Shown: positions 42,174 to 52,570, counted from the stretch's first letter. The stretch is DNA of 64,000 nt from Meconema thalassinum (GCA_946902985.2 OX336391.1:144091074-144155073), one strand, 5' to 3'. Notes: generated by a model not told the origin, from the letters alone. Numbers and translations: made by a program.

Positions 42174-43060
42174 CTAAAAACGGGTGTTTCCACCTTGAGC
42201 GTTTATGACAGCTTGTAAACGCTCAGGCATACTGTTCACAACTCGTCGAATGGCATCTGCCGGGATGCGATCCCATTCCTCCAGCAGCGATGTTCTCAGT
42301 TGTGCCAAGGTGGTGTGGTCATGCTGTCTGACGTTCCTTCCAAGCGTATCCCATACATGTTCGATGGGGTTCAAGTCAGGACTACGAGCTGGCCAGTCCA
42401 GGGTTCGAATCTCCACTTCCTGCAGATATTGTACAACACAGCGAGCAGTATGAGGTCGGGCGTTATCCTGCAACAGCATGAAATTCTGACCTATGAAAGG
42501 CGCAAAGGGCATCACATGGTTCATCAGGATCTCTTCGATGTACCTTTGGGAATTGAGCGTCCCGTGATCGATGCACACCAACTCAGTGCGGGCCATAACG
42601 TTGATGCCACCCCACACCATAACCGAGCCACCTCCAAATGGAGTCCTGAAGGAGAAAGCAACAGGGCTGTACCTCTCCCCGTGCCTTCTCCACACTCTTT
42701 CTCTTCCATCAGGAGATCTAAGGTTAAAGCGACTCTCGTCAGTGAAGAGAACAGAGGCCCACTGCTCGTGGGTCCATCCCAGATGTTGCCTTGCGAAGCG
42801 AAGACGCGCCTCTCTGTGATGCCGTTCGAGTGCGGGTCCACGTGCAGGTCTCCTGGACGAAAGATGAGCTTCTTCAAACCTTCTTCTTACTGTTCGCTCA
42901 CTCACTCTCACATTTCTGACATTTTCCAGTTGATTTCGTGCCTGAACTGCTGTGGTATGCCGATCACGCAGAACTTTGAGGGTGAGAAATCTGTCATCCC
43001 TGGCACTTATGCTTCTTCTACGGCCTGACCCTCGTCTCCTGTCGTATGTTCGGAGCTCTC
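42174..43060 (-). pseudogene. Tc1 transposase, C-terminal 290 residues (DDE domain)
   Basis: Open from the insertion point through RDDRFLTLKVLRDRHTTAVQ and SERTVRRRFEEAHL. The catalytic triad is visible: D in VLFTDESRFNL, D in LLQDNARPHTA, and E in SPDLNPIEHVWD (DD34E). The stop is at 42174. The enzyme cuts at the terminal repeats and inserts at TA. All catalytic residues are kept; the only defect seen is the inserted retroposon. The N-terminus is at 44910-45046. Confidence 0.93.
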
Positions 43061-43388
43061 ACACAGATTGTCTCCGAGACAGCACACACAGCTGTTCGCC
43101 ACTGCTCCAGGCTTCCTGCGTCATCCTCTGAACATCGCTGTCGAGGTAACATCGAGCCTGTCGGCCCCTCCCTTTCCCAACAATCCCGTCCTGATCTCCC
43201 CTGCCAAGCAGCCTTAACTCTTATTAGCGCGCTCAGTGTCACAGCACCATCTGTCTTAATCTGGTTAACCCTGAGCGACTAAGTCTGAGTTATTTCTCAT
43301 TTCTTCTATTTTTCACGATCTGTCAAGAGCATTTGATCACTCCCCCCCCACCTTATTAACTTCTCATATTCCACCATCAAACGCAAAC

Positions 43389-44111
43389 ATGCCCCCCCTT
43401 CAACTCCAGTACGCCTTCCGGGACCTGAATCATGAGACGCAACTTTATTATGTTTCGCCTACTCACAGGTCATACAAGAGCACGATGATTCTCATCCGCC
43501 CGCCCCAAAACTATGATTTCATTAGCTCTATCAGAGGAGCTATAATCAGCGTGCTCACTCCCCTCTCCGAGTGCATTTGCCTAGTTCAGGAACTAGGCTT
43601 CTTCCAAATCGCCATTACTCCCATTTGGGATGATGACTTAGACGTCATTAAGAAAGCACTCAGGAGCCACCCGGCGATTCCCTCCTTTGTCACCGTCTCC
43701 TTCAGAGAAAATACACATGATGTAACCACGCAAACAGAGGCAGATACTTGGGATGAATGCACACAAACAGAAGACACGGAGGAAATTCCTACGTTAGTAG
43801 GTTTTGAATCCACGCAAACAGAACCAGGTCCTGAAATTGGCGAAAACTGGACCCAAACTAAGCAAGCTGCTATAAGGCCGCGAAGAAAGCACAAAGGCTC
43901 TCAAGCAGACGTCCAGCAGGATGCCAATTCAACAGACTCAGTCCTCTCTGAGGATGACAGTCCCCCTCTCGCCCCTGACACTCCAGCAGCTGCTACTCAC
44001 TCAGAAGGCACTGCCACACTTGCTACTCCTGCGTACCCCCCCCCCCCCCCTCCACCTCTCCACGAACACCGGCGTCGCGGCGCCCGCAGCCCAGACAACG
44101 CTCCACACTAG
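43389..44111 (+). CDS. ORF1/Gag, N-terminal part, with four TQT motifs
   Basis: 240 residues. Residues 1-105 are a compact domain (YKSTMILIRPPQNYDFISSI, then LVQELGFFQIAIT). Residues about 115-165 carry VTTQTEAD, ECTQTEDT, ESTQTEPG and NWTQTKQA, four TQT cores of the kind bound by dynein light chain LC8. An acidic, proline-rich linker follows and runs into a C15 tract (44036-44050), after which this frame ends at an unrelated stop (44111). The zinc knuckles continue in the next frame. The ATG at 43389 follows a CCATCAAACGCAAAC context. Confidence 0.8.
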   Translation: MPPLQLQYAFRDLNHETQLYYVSPTHRSYKSTMILIRPPQNYDFISSIRGAIISVLTPLSECICLVQELGFFQIAITPIWDDDLDVIKKALRSHPAIPSFVTVSFRENTHDVTTQTEADTWDECTQTEDTEEIPTLVGFESTQTEPGPEIGENWTQTKQAAIRPRRKHKGSQADVQQDANSTDSVLSEDDSPPLAPDTPAAATHSEGTATLATPAYPPPPPPPLHEHRRRGARSPDNAPH

Positions 44112-44461
44112 TCACCCAGTGTTTTAATTGCCAGCGTTTGTTTCACAACGCATTAGAATGCAAATACGAGGCCAGGTGCAATCGTTGTAGCGGCTCACAC
44201 TGGCACAAGGATTGCATCGTCCCGAGAGACTCTCCCACGTGTGTAAACTGTGGGCAGAAACATGCCGCCTCGTATTCTGGTTGTGCTTACATTAAAAACG
44301 CACTCAAACATCAACACAGGCAGTTTCAGCGATCATACAGGCGCCAACACATCCCCTCCCTTCTCTCTATGTCTATTTCTCCGCCAAGTCCCCCTAAACT
44401 AGACAACACAGCCCTTACAAGCATTCTCCAACTCCTCCAGAAGCTAATTACCCCTTATTAG
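44051..44461 (+). CDS. ORF1/Gag, C-terminal zinc-knuckle part (after frameshift)
   Basis: Immediately after the C15 run the second frame reads SPRTPASRRPQPRQRSTLVT and then three zinc knuckles: CFNCQRLFHNALEC, CNRCSGSHWHKDC and CVNCGQKHAASYSGC. That is the CCHC triplet typical of Jockey/R1-type Gag. The tail ends at 44461. It binds element RNA. Continuity with the upstream part requires a one-base change in, or slippage on, the C run. Confidence 0.85.
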   Translation, partial: STSPRTPASRRPQPRQRSTLVTQCFNCQRLFHNALECKYEARCNRCSGSHWHKDCIVPRDSPTCVNCGQKHAASYSGCAYIKNALKHQHRQFQRSYRRQHIPSLLSMSISPPSPPKLDNTALTSILQLLQKLITPY

Positions 44462-44909
44462 CTCTCCCACAATCCGATTCACTCCCCCTCTTGCTCCGCG
44501 GTCCGCTGCGTGCTTGCTCGGCGGGACGGCCTCGGCCGGCCCCTTCGGAGATGGTGCCCAGTGGTCCGCGGGCCCTCTGCACGCCACTAGAGCGGCGATA
44601 AATGTCCTTCTGTTTCTTCTTCTTGACTTGCTAATGAGCTATAGCTCACCTTGATTTTTATGCCAACTGCATTCCACATCTCCTCAACCTCACCCTCTCC
44701 CTCCATCCAACTCCTTCCCCAATTCCAAAAACCTCAGGCCATATTCTGGTCAGTTTGATTCAATGTACCTTACCCAAATACATTAACCTATTAAGTTCCA
44801 TGTCCTATCCCCCCCTGATAAAGCTCTTATGGCCCCATAAATGGGAGCCGACAGGCTAAAATGCACGCAGCGAAGCCGGCTACGCCGGCCTCGCTTGCTT
44901 GGGTCCTGA

Positions 44910-45046
44910 CGGAGCTCTCTGTGACGTTGCACTGCACGATGTATGCTACCGAGAGTTGATCCAATGACCTCAGCAACATAACGGAAGCTGCGACCATCCT
45001 CCACCAATGCAACTGCCTGTGCAGCTTCTTCACGGCTAAGAGGCAT
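44910..45046 (-). pseudogene. Tc1 transposase, N-terminal DNA-binding segment
   Basis: Starts at the ATG at 45046 with MPLSREEAAQAVALVEDGRS and continues as a helix-turn-helix (VAEVIGSTLGSIHRAVQRH) to HRELR, where the retroposon interrupts. It is in phase with the C-terminal part once the insert and one TSD are set aside. This segment binds the terminal repeats. Confidence 0.9.
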
Positions 45047-45415
45047 GTTTTAGTGTGAACTGCAAATGGATAACTTGCTAAAATGTGTGACAATGGTTCA
45101 CACGTGTTCAACAAGTGCCAGTTGTTATCCCTAGAACAACAATAAGCGAGCGGCAACACTCGTAAACCTTAAACGCTTCCAGTCCGCTTCCCGCCATAAA
45201 ACCATTAAGATAGGCTCATCGAGGATTGGGGGTAATTGGTGGTAATAAACCACCCTAGGAAATGTCATATTATCAATTTCTAATCACGGATGTTTCAGAT
45301 GTTTGTTCTAATGCATGAAAAGCTTTTAAAATGTGATTAAATCTTTTTCAAGGCTAGATTTATACTATTTATATTACTTTTTTTAACAGTTCCACTTTTT
45401 TTGCCGGTCAGTGTA

Positions 45416-46419
45416 TATAGATATTCACAAAATATTTTGGATTTCACAAATTCAAATGCAAATTTTCAGTTGCCAACAGCGTATGTATTTTGTTCGATAA
45501 ACTTCTTTTTGATGTATATCTTTACTCTCTCTTCCTATCTGACAGATGGAATTTTAGAATTTTGATTGCGAATCTTTCAAATCGTCGATGAAATGAGATT
45601 CGGTGGGCCTGAATGAAACAAAATACGAGCAATGAAATAGAAATAGTGTAGTGTTCTATGGAAGTTGTTATCAAACACATAAAGAAATTAAGGTTTTGTA
45701 AATAGTATTTTTGTAAACCTATGACCACTTGGCTGCATTAAATGTTTATCAAACACATAGGTTTCAATTATTGACAGGAAGTTATCCGGTTGGAAGGGTA
45801 TGGCCATGCAAATTGGCATGTGGCTTCCGATGAGGCCTGATACATGCCTTTTAAACTGTCGTTGGTGACCTGTGCAAACTTGTGAAACATGAGGTCTTTT
45901 GTATGGATTGTATCGCTGACCCGTTTTGAAATTTACTTTAAATTCATGAGTGTAGTAGAGGAAACCAGGTTAATTAGATCCTGCTTTTTTTAGAACACTG
46001 ATGCACTAATGTAAATTCTAAACGTGAGTAAATTAGATTTGCTGTTAAACAAGAATCTAACGCTGGTGAGGAATTGCGTATCGTATGTAATTGCATGAGC
46101 TCGAAGTAACTGCTGTGTATTTTATAACCATTTATTGTGATTTTGTGGAAGCAAAAGCTTGGATTGCTACTATTGTACTGAAACCAGTAATGAAGTTTTG
46201 TTCGTTAGTATTCTTGTGATATTAATGTTCTGACAGCATTGTCCAATTTCAGTTGGTATATTGCTGGAATTCGTTAAGCCAGGATATGTTCCAATAGCAC
46301 TCGCCTGCTCAGGGCTTTGTGCTATTGGATATTACTTTAGAACTACGAATAATTGGGACATCTGAAAAGTAACAGGTGTATGGCTAGAGTGGGTTAAAAT
46401 CCCCAATATGTAACACATA
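45416..46419. other. No gene recognised
   Basis: Resumes after the Tc1 TA duplication. AT-rich with short frames. Confidence 0.5.
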
Positions 46420-46645
46420 GCCAACCACCAACCATGTTGAAACACAGGACCCCATGAGAACTCCGCAGTTAAGCAGAATTGGTCGTGGTTGGACCTTCGA
46501 TTGAATGCCGTTTCAGTGGGACTACGCACTGTTGGCGGGGACAGGAGGAGCGGAAAAGCCCTTATCACCCTACCGCACGTAAACTCCGGCTGAGGATAGC
46601 CTCTTCGGAGGCACGGACCTGCCTTCGGGCAGAATACCAATAATA
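46420..46645 (+). mobile_element. 5S-rRNA-derived SINE
   Basis: GCCAACCACCAACCATGTTG, CATGAGAACTCCGCAGTTAA, GCAGAATTGGTCGTGGTTGG and GATTGAATGCC follow 5S rRNA order and spacing. These include the internal control regions AGTTAAGCA (box A) and a degenerate GGATGGGTGACC-like box C. A unique body follows (GACAGGAGGAGCGGAAAAGC) and the end GCCTTCGGGCAGAATACCAA then AATAATAA. 5S-headed SINEs (SINE3 class) are known in several animals. No clear TSD. Confidence 0.7.
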
Positions 46646-46974
46646 ATAAAAATAATATTCTGACACACAGACCTCATACTGTGATCAGAACGTCGTGGTA
46701 TTGAATTACGAGTATCTGAAAAAATAAACCACACAAACGTTGACTACTTACATCTTAATGCTACAAGCAACATGTGGATTTGTAAGTAGACATAATATGA
46801 TAAGTTATTGGTCTCACAACCACGTTAATACCACCAGCAACAGGTGATTCTTAAGATACAATTAATTTATTTTTCAACTCCGATGCAGACATAACCTGCT
46901 GGACACAAGTGAGCATAGCATTATTATGAGTGAAACTTTGAATACTAGGAATCGTTAATAAAACAACACTAAAT
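46646..46974. other. No gene recognised
   Basis: AT-rich spacer between two SINEs. Confidence 0.5.
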
Positions 46975-46986
46975 GATTAGGACCTT

Positions 46987-47218
46987 AGCTGGCAGCGTGG
47001 CTAAGCGGTAACGTTCTCGCTTGCTGTTCCCAAGGTTGCAGGATCGACTCCTGGCGCAGTCAGCTGGCATTTGACGGTGTGCAAATTTGAGGGAGCCGTG
47101 TCAGTATGTTTACTGGCACGTTAAAAATCCCCTTCGCGGCGAAATTCCGGCACCCGACGTCTCTAAAAGCCACAGTAGTTAAGCGGGACGTAAAATAAAT
47201 AGCATTATTATTATTAAA
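46987..47218 (+). mobile_element. SINE family C, second copy
   Basis: Head GGCAGCGTGGCTAAGCGGTA, box B-like GGATCGACTCC, and shared body GTTTACTGGCACGTTAAAAA and CGTCTCTAAAAGCCACAGTA, then ATT triplets. Flanked by GATTAGGACCTT (46975-46986) and GATTAAGACCTT (47219-47230), a 12-base TSD with one mismatch. Confidence 0.93.
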
Positions 47219-47364
47219 GATTAAGACCTTTGTGGATTATATAAATATTTCTGTTGAAACTATTATAACAACTACAACGAGAATAAGCCAGCAAATAAAG
47301 GTTTGGCTTAGGCAGATGTCGAACGTAGAAATCTCAATTCCCTCCATCGATGTTGACAATTTCG

Positions 47365-47893
47365 TTGGTTGGTTGGTTCTTAAGTTTAGGGACTGCGACA
47401 ACGCGGTCATGTAGCCCCGTGTACTTTGGGTGTGTGTAGAATCTATCTGATAACCAGTGTTAATTGTGATGACTGTATTAGTGTGTGTTATCTGTTTTTT
47501 TTTTAAAATTTAAGTACAGACTGAAAACTTGGAATTTTTCAAATAGTTCCTACTTTTGCCGCCAAGCGCCACCGTCAACGACTACTAGCCCAAGTTCAGA
47601 ACTTAACTACTAGACGCCACCGCAGTCGGCTCTTGGCAACGAACGTAGAAACCTAAGAGCGTTGTTTACATTCTTAACCTATCCAATTTAGCTTCACACA
47701 GGTGTAATTAGTGGAAGGTTCTTTAACATGCCATAAATCTATGACATGGGACCGCCGGCTTTACTTCCCCTCCGAAGGAAGGCATACTGAGGGATTTTTA
47801 ACGCTCTTAAAAAATCCGACGGCTTCGGCCGGATTTGAAACCTCTATATTGGGCATAGAAGCTCAGCATGCTACCGACTACGCCACCGAAGAC
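47365..47893 (-). mobile_element. SINE family D, near full-length copy
   Basis: Reverse complement of 27307-27826, from TTGGTTGGTTGGTTC (the AACC tail) to the tRNA-like head ending near CTACGCCACCGAAG. Box B is altered (GGTTTCAAATCC). No TSD could be paired by eye. Confidence 0.9.
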
Positions 47894-48400
47894 CACAGTC
47901 CATCGCAACTCCAATGACAGTAACCTTGGATATGAGCTCCATACGCATATGTGAAGCCGTGCTCTTCAAATCCCTAATCACGACCGTGGTGGGTACAGTT
48001 CACGGCACGGTTTTTGGCAGATCAGTCCTGGTTTCGCAGTCTTACAGAGGACAGTCGGCGAGTCTCGCGCATGTGCAATTGTTACGTGAGTTTTCAGTTG
48101 CGCGGAAAGCAATCCATGTATCAATTGCACTTGCCTGAGGTTTACCACCTGTCCTTTGTACGACTGCGCAATAGCGGCTCACCGGCCCAAAACCGTGGCG
48201 TGAACTGTAGCTGCTGTAATTCCGAAGATTGGAGGTCCAAATCCCGGCGGTGATAATGGCTAACCTGAGTGTGGATTTCCAAGCTCCCTCTAAGAAATTG
48301 CTGGGATAGTACTGTATTTCTAATCCCGAGGCACATTCCCAATGCCCGACCCTGTTAATATTACTGTTACACACATTACTGCAGTCTCCACAGAGACACA
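47894..48400. other. No gene; tRNA-like remnants
   Basis: Contains GGAGGTCCAAATCCCGGCGG near 48230 and similar degraded SINE pieces. Not assignable. Confidence 0.4.
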
Positions 48401-49315
48401 CAGAGGTGTGCAAATTTTTAGACTCGACGGCTGTTTTCCAAAATTGAATTTACATACTTTTCACGACTTAATGCACTAAATATGTTTAGTTAGTTATTGT
48501 TGTTTTAAGGGGTGGAACTACGAGGTCATCTGCCCCTCTTAACACAGATTAAAGAATACAAATTTGGAATTAAATTTAAAATTTTGAGGTGGACACCTAA
48601 ATTTAAAAAGACCAAAAATTAATAAAACAAAAACAAAATATTACATAAAAATAAAAATTATAAAAATAAACAAAAATTACGGAAAAACGAAACATTATCA
48701 TTCGAAAACGAACAAGTCGTTGAGTCAATGTTCACTGGAGAATTTAGATTGCTGGCCCTAACCCACTCTCATTTATAAAGTGGATAACGCGATCACTAAA
48801 CATGTTTGCAAGTCGCTGAAGTTATATCAAAAGTTTATCCAAGAGTCTTAATTATGTTTTCTTTTAGAAACTCAAAATAAAAGGATTTTTTAGAATTCCC
48901 ACTAACAGAGTAGCTTTGTTAATGCAAAATGCCACACGTTTTGTTTCGATTACTTAACTCTGTTTTTCGTGTGAATTTAGAGCAGAGGGATTTGGAGTCT
49001 TTTTACAGATGATCTGCTCTTTAACTATTCAAACACTGATGAAATATGGCTTCAAATCACCTGACTTAGAGGGTACATTCCAAAGTCAATGAAAAAATAG
49101 AAAATGGACCCAGCTCAGGTATCTCTCGGAACCCGCAATTCTTAAAGTTTCCAGACGCAATTCCTTATGGGAAAAGGCGTAAGTCCACGGGGAGAAAATA
49201 TTACTAGGTAGGGTTACACAAGATGCCAGCATATGGTCAGTAAAATGATTTGTAATTTTTTTAAATGTGACTGATTTGAATTCTTAATTTGATTCTGATA
49301 ATTTGCACACCTCTG
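48401..49315 (+). mobile_element. hAT-like non-autonomous element, copy 3, with SINE K inside
   Basis: Perfect inverted ends CAGAGGTGTGCAAAT (48401) and ATTTGCACACCTCTG (ending 49315). The interior matches copies at 12351 and 32051 once bases 48488-48807 are set aside. No transposase frame, and no 8-base TSD found. Confidence 0.85.
48488..48793 (-). mobile_element. SINE-like family K inserted in the hAT-like element
   Basis: Flanked by CACTAAATATGTTT (48474-48487) and CACTAAACATGTTT (48794-48807), a 14-base TSD with one change. On the minus strand it ends TTAAGAGGGGCAGATGACCT..., then CCACCCCTTAAAACAACAAT, a short AAC-type tail. Copy 2 of the hAT-like family shows the uninterrupted site. Confidence 0.8.
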
Positions 49316-49705
49316 TATTGAAAACACACTCTATTTCACGGAGCTATTGACCAATATGTCCAAAGCCCCTAAAACAAATTAACAACACAATACCATGTGT
49401 GAAACTTCTGTAGTAACTGAAAATATTTTGGCGCATAATTGGATTAGTTTGTAATTCCATACAATATCAGCATTTTTTTTTGTCTCGTGATACACGGGTC
49501 TTGGTTATCGATATTTAAATTTACAGTAAAGACAATATTTATGGGAGTGGCTTTAGAGTCAATCCGACACAGCTAACGTTTTATATAATAAAATATCTAC
49601 AGGTCACACGAGAACGGATTTAGCTCGGTGTGATTCCACGAGTTTTGACAGAGCCCAGCGTGATGTACTGCTGTATTAAATTGATAGATAGCATACATAC
49701 TCAAA
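49316..49705. other. No gene recognised
   Basis: AT-rich spacer between the hAT-like element and Tc1 element B. Confidence 0.5.
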
Positions 49706-49707
49706 TA

Positions 49708-51172
49708 CACACATCAAAAAAAGTTTTGCATCACCTCGGTTCCAAGAGTTCCGGAACCGTTAAATACAAAGGGAATAGAGATCAGCACAAACAACATTTC
49801 AGCTCGTTTTATTGCTCATGAGACCCACACATTGCATGTTGTACCATCATACAGCTAGACTTTCAGCATTTGTGGTCCAGATTGCAGTACACACCACTAC
49901 CTCTAATACCCAGTAGCACGTCCTCTTGCATTGATGCATTCCTGTATTCGCCGTGGCATACTATCCACAAGTTCATCAAGACACTGTTGGTCCAAATTGT
50001 CCCACTCCTCAACGACAATTCGGCGTAAATCTCTCAGAGTGGTTGGTGGGTCAAGACGTCCATAAACAGCCCTTTTCAACATATCCCAGGCATGTTCGAT
50101 AGGGTTCATGTCTGGCGAACATGCTGGCCACTGTAGTCGAGCGATGTCGTTATCTTGAAGGAACGCATTCACAAGATGTGCACGATGAGGTCGAGAATTG
50201 TCGTCCATGAAGACAAATGCCTCTCCAATATTCTGCCGATATGGTTGCACTATGGGTCGGAGGATGTCATTCAGGTATCGTAAAGCCGTTTCGGAGCCTT
50301 CCATGACCACCAGTGGCGTACGTCGGCCCCACATAATGCCACCCCAAAACATCAGGGAACCACCACCTTGCTGCACTCGCTGGACAGTGTGTCTAAGACG
50401 TTCAGCCTGACCAGGGTGCCTCCAAACACGTCTCCGACGATTGTCTGGTTGAAGGCATATGCGACACTCATCGGTGAAGAGAACGTGATGCCAATTCCGT
50501 GGGGTCCATTCAGCATGTTGTTGGGCCCATCTGTACCGCGCTGCATGGTGTCGGGGTTGCAAAGCTGGACCTCGCCATGGACGTCGGGAGTGAAGTTGCG
50601 CATCATGCAGCCTATTGCGCACAGTTTGAGTTGAAACACGACGTCCTGTGGCTGAACGAAACGCATTATTCAACATGGTGGCATTGCTGTCAGGGTTCCT
50701 CCGAGCGGCAATCCGTAAGTAGCGGTCATCCACTACAGTAGTAGCCCTTGGGCGGCCTGAGCGAGGCCTGTCATCGACAGTTCCTGTATCTCTGTACCTC
50801 CTCCATGTCCGAACAACATCGCTTTGGTTCACTCTGAGACGCCTGGAAACTTCCCTTGTTGAGAGCCCTTCTTGACACAAAGTAACAATGCGGACGCGAT
50901 CGAACTGCGGTATTGACCTTCTAGGCATGGTAGAACTACAGACAACATGAGCAGCGTACCTTCGTCCTGGTGGAATGACTGGAACTGATCGGCTGTCGTA
51001 CCCCCTCCGTCTAATAGGCCCTGCTCATGCATGGTTGTTTACATCTTTGAGCAGTTTTAGTGACATCTATGAACAGTCAAAGGGACTGTATCTTGGATAC
51101 AATATACACAGTCAACGTCTATATGCCGGAGATCTGGGAACCGAGGTGATGCAAAACTTTTTTTGATGTGTG
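49708..51172 (-). mobile_element. Tc1-like transposon B, structurally intact
   Basis: 1465 bases with perfect 36-base terminal inverted repeats beginning CACACATCAAAAAAAGTTTT, flanked by TA at 49706-49707 and 51173-51174. It carries one uninterrupted transposase gene. Perfect ends plus an open frame imply recent transposition and possible activity. Confidence 0.95.
49903..50928 (-). CDS. Tc1/mariner transposase, intact (DD34E)
   Basis: 341 residues, the usual Tc1 length. N-terminal paired helix-turn-helix: FDRVRIVTLCQEGLSTREVS, then DRPRSGRPRATT (a GRPR-type linker/AT-hook) and a second HTH (TGRRVSTQTVRNRLHDAQLH). Catalytic residues: D in VLFTDECRICL, D in FVFMDDNSRPHRA, and E in SPDMNPIEHAWD. 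GGG (QQGGGSLMFWGGI) is conserved. It begins at the ATG at 50928, 244 bases inside the right end, and stops at 49903. It excises and inserts the element at TA. The sequence DDNSRPH replaces the commoner QDNARPH. Confidence 0.95.
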   Translation of the reverse strand: MPRRSIPQFDRVRIVTLCQEGLSTREVSRRLRVNQSDVVRTWRRYRDTGTVDDRPRSGRPRATTVVDDRYLRIAARRNPDSNATMLNNAFRSATGRRVSTQTVRNRLHDAQLHSRRPWRGPALQPRHHAARYRWAQQHAEWTPRNWHHVLFTDECRICLQPDNRRRRVWRHPGQAERLRHTVQRVQQGGGSLMFWGGIMWGRRTPLVVMEGSETALRYLNDILRPIVQPYRQNIGEAFVFMDDNSRPHRAHLVNAFLQDNDIARLQWPACSPDMNPIEHAWDMLKRAVYGRLDPPTTLRDLRRIVVEEWDNLDQQCLDELVDSMPRRIQECINARGRATGY

Positions 51173-51349
51173 TACATGGAGCCTTACGTCCAACGTCCTT
51201 TAGCAAGATGGTTTTGATTCCAAATAGAGCGTTATGTGTAATGAGGATGTTGGCGTCATGAAGGAAGTCCGGCCGTAAGAACCATTACCACGTAGAAACT
51301 CAAATCACTTGTTTCTGACCCCACACAAGCGGGAAAAATATATGGGTAG

Positions 51350-51552
51350 AAATACATTATTTATTAAATAATTAATCAATTAATTGATTTGATAATTCAT
51401 TCATTCATTCATTAATGTATTCATTTATTTACTCATTCATGTATTCATTTATTTACTCATTTATTTATTTATTTAATCCCTCATTCATTTATTCATTTAT
51501 TTGCTCTTTTATTTATTTACTCATTCATTCATGTATTCATTTATTTACTCAT

Positions 51553-51587
<35 letters not shown>

Positions 51588-52060
51588 CTCACTCATTCAT
51601 TTATTCATTTATTCATTTATTTGCTCTTTTATTTATTTACTCATTCATTCATGTATTCATTTATTTACTCATTTATTTATTTATTTATTTATTTATTTAC
51701 TCACTCATTCATTTATTCATTTATTCATTTATTTATATATTTATTTGCTCATTCATTCATTCATTCATTCATTTATAAATTTATTTACTCATTCATTCAT
51801 TTATTCATTTATTTATATACTTATTTATTTACTGATCTATTTATTTATATATTTATTTACTGATTCATTCATTTATTTATTTACTCATTCATTAATTTAT
51901 TAATTAATTTATTTATTTACATATTTATTTACTCAGTCATTCCTTTATTTATTTATATATTTATTTATTTTCTCATTTATTCATTTATCTTTTGTATATT
52001 TCTTTATTTACTCATTCATTTATTAATGTATTTACATATTTATTTACTTAATTCTTCGCT
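51350..52060. repeat. (ATTT)/(ATTC)n microsatellite-rich region
   Basis: About 700 bases of TTTATTTATTCATTCATTTA-type tetramers in longer phrases. One roughly 130-base phrase is repeated (51480-51600 and 51605-51715). Long frames of Y/F/I/L/S here are artefacts. Confidence 0.95.
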
Positions 52061-52570
52061 AATCGACAACTAGTGATCACAGAAAGTTCCCTGTTCCACC
52101 TTTTAAAGCCAAAAGAATCAATCAATCAATCAAAATCAATCAAATCAATGTTTCATGACGGTATGCATTTAGGCGTTTATATACTTTTCGTTTGATCCAA
52201 GTGGTTTCTATTAGTTCGCTGTTTTGAGGATGACTGTTGTTTCCGCTTCAGAATGTTCCAATAGCCACGATGCTTGTAAGACGTCTCCGTTGTGCTTGTC
52301 TTTTGATTGTAGACCCATTTCTTCGAGGTCTTTGTTGACTTTGACGAACTAAGTTTTTTCTTTTTTTAAAAATTTGAATCAACATTGTTTAACATGTGTT
52401 TTGTCCATCGAGAGTCGTCCAGCCATAGAACTGGAGAAGCGAGCGTTGAGTTTGCGCATTGCGTCCGTGATTGTCTATGTTATTATTATTATTATTGTTA
52501 TACAGTTAGACCTGCCTTCAACAGAATCGAACGGTGCTCGGATATTTTTCCGTTTCAGATAGGTTCCCGT
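52061..52570. other. No gene recognised
   Basis: Contains (ATCA)n at about 52119-52150 and otherwise unassigned sequence. Confidence 0.5.

Larger units (their letters stand above)
43061..44909 (+). mobile_element. Gag-only (ORF1-only) retroposon inserted in the Tc1 element
   Basis: Flanked by CGGAGCTCTC at 43051-43060 and 44910-44919 (10-base TSD, identical). It holds a 5' UTR, one ORF1-like gene (43389-44461 with a frameshift), and a 3' region ending in the hairpin-prone GCCCCATAAATGGGAGCC plus a GC-rich segment. No endonuclease or RT, so it is non-autonomous, like HAL1-type retroposons. Confidence 0.85.
41877..45413 (-). mobile_element. Tc1-like transposon A, split by a gag-only retroposon
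   Basis: The terminal repeats CACTGATAAGCAAAAAATGT (41877) and, reversed, CACTGACCGGCAAAAAAAGT (ending 45413) are flanked by TA (41875-41876, 45414-45415). The transposase frame on the minus strand is interrupted at 43060 by a 1.85-kb insertion with a 10-base TSD. Without the insert the frame totals 338 codons including the stop, in phase. Confidence 0.92.

Noticed and set aside
42300..43028. 242-codon plus-strand frame
   Set aside because: Antisense to the Tc1 transposase frame, which has full catalytic motifs.
44783..45159. 87- and 110-codon frames continuing past the Tc1 N-terminus
   Set aside because: Beyond 44910 they read into the inserted retroposon; only the 44910-45046 part is real transposase.
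51415..51903. 162- and 120-codon frames rich in Y, F, I, L and S
   Set aside because: They are translations of ATTT/ATTC microsatellite and have no independent support.
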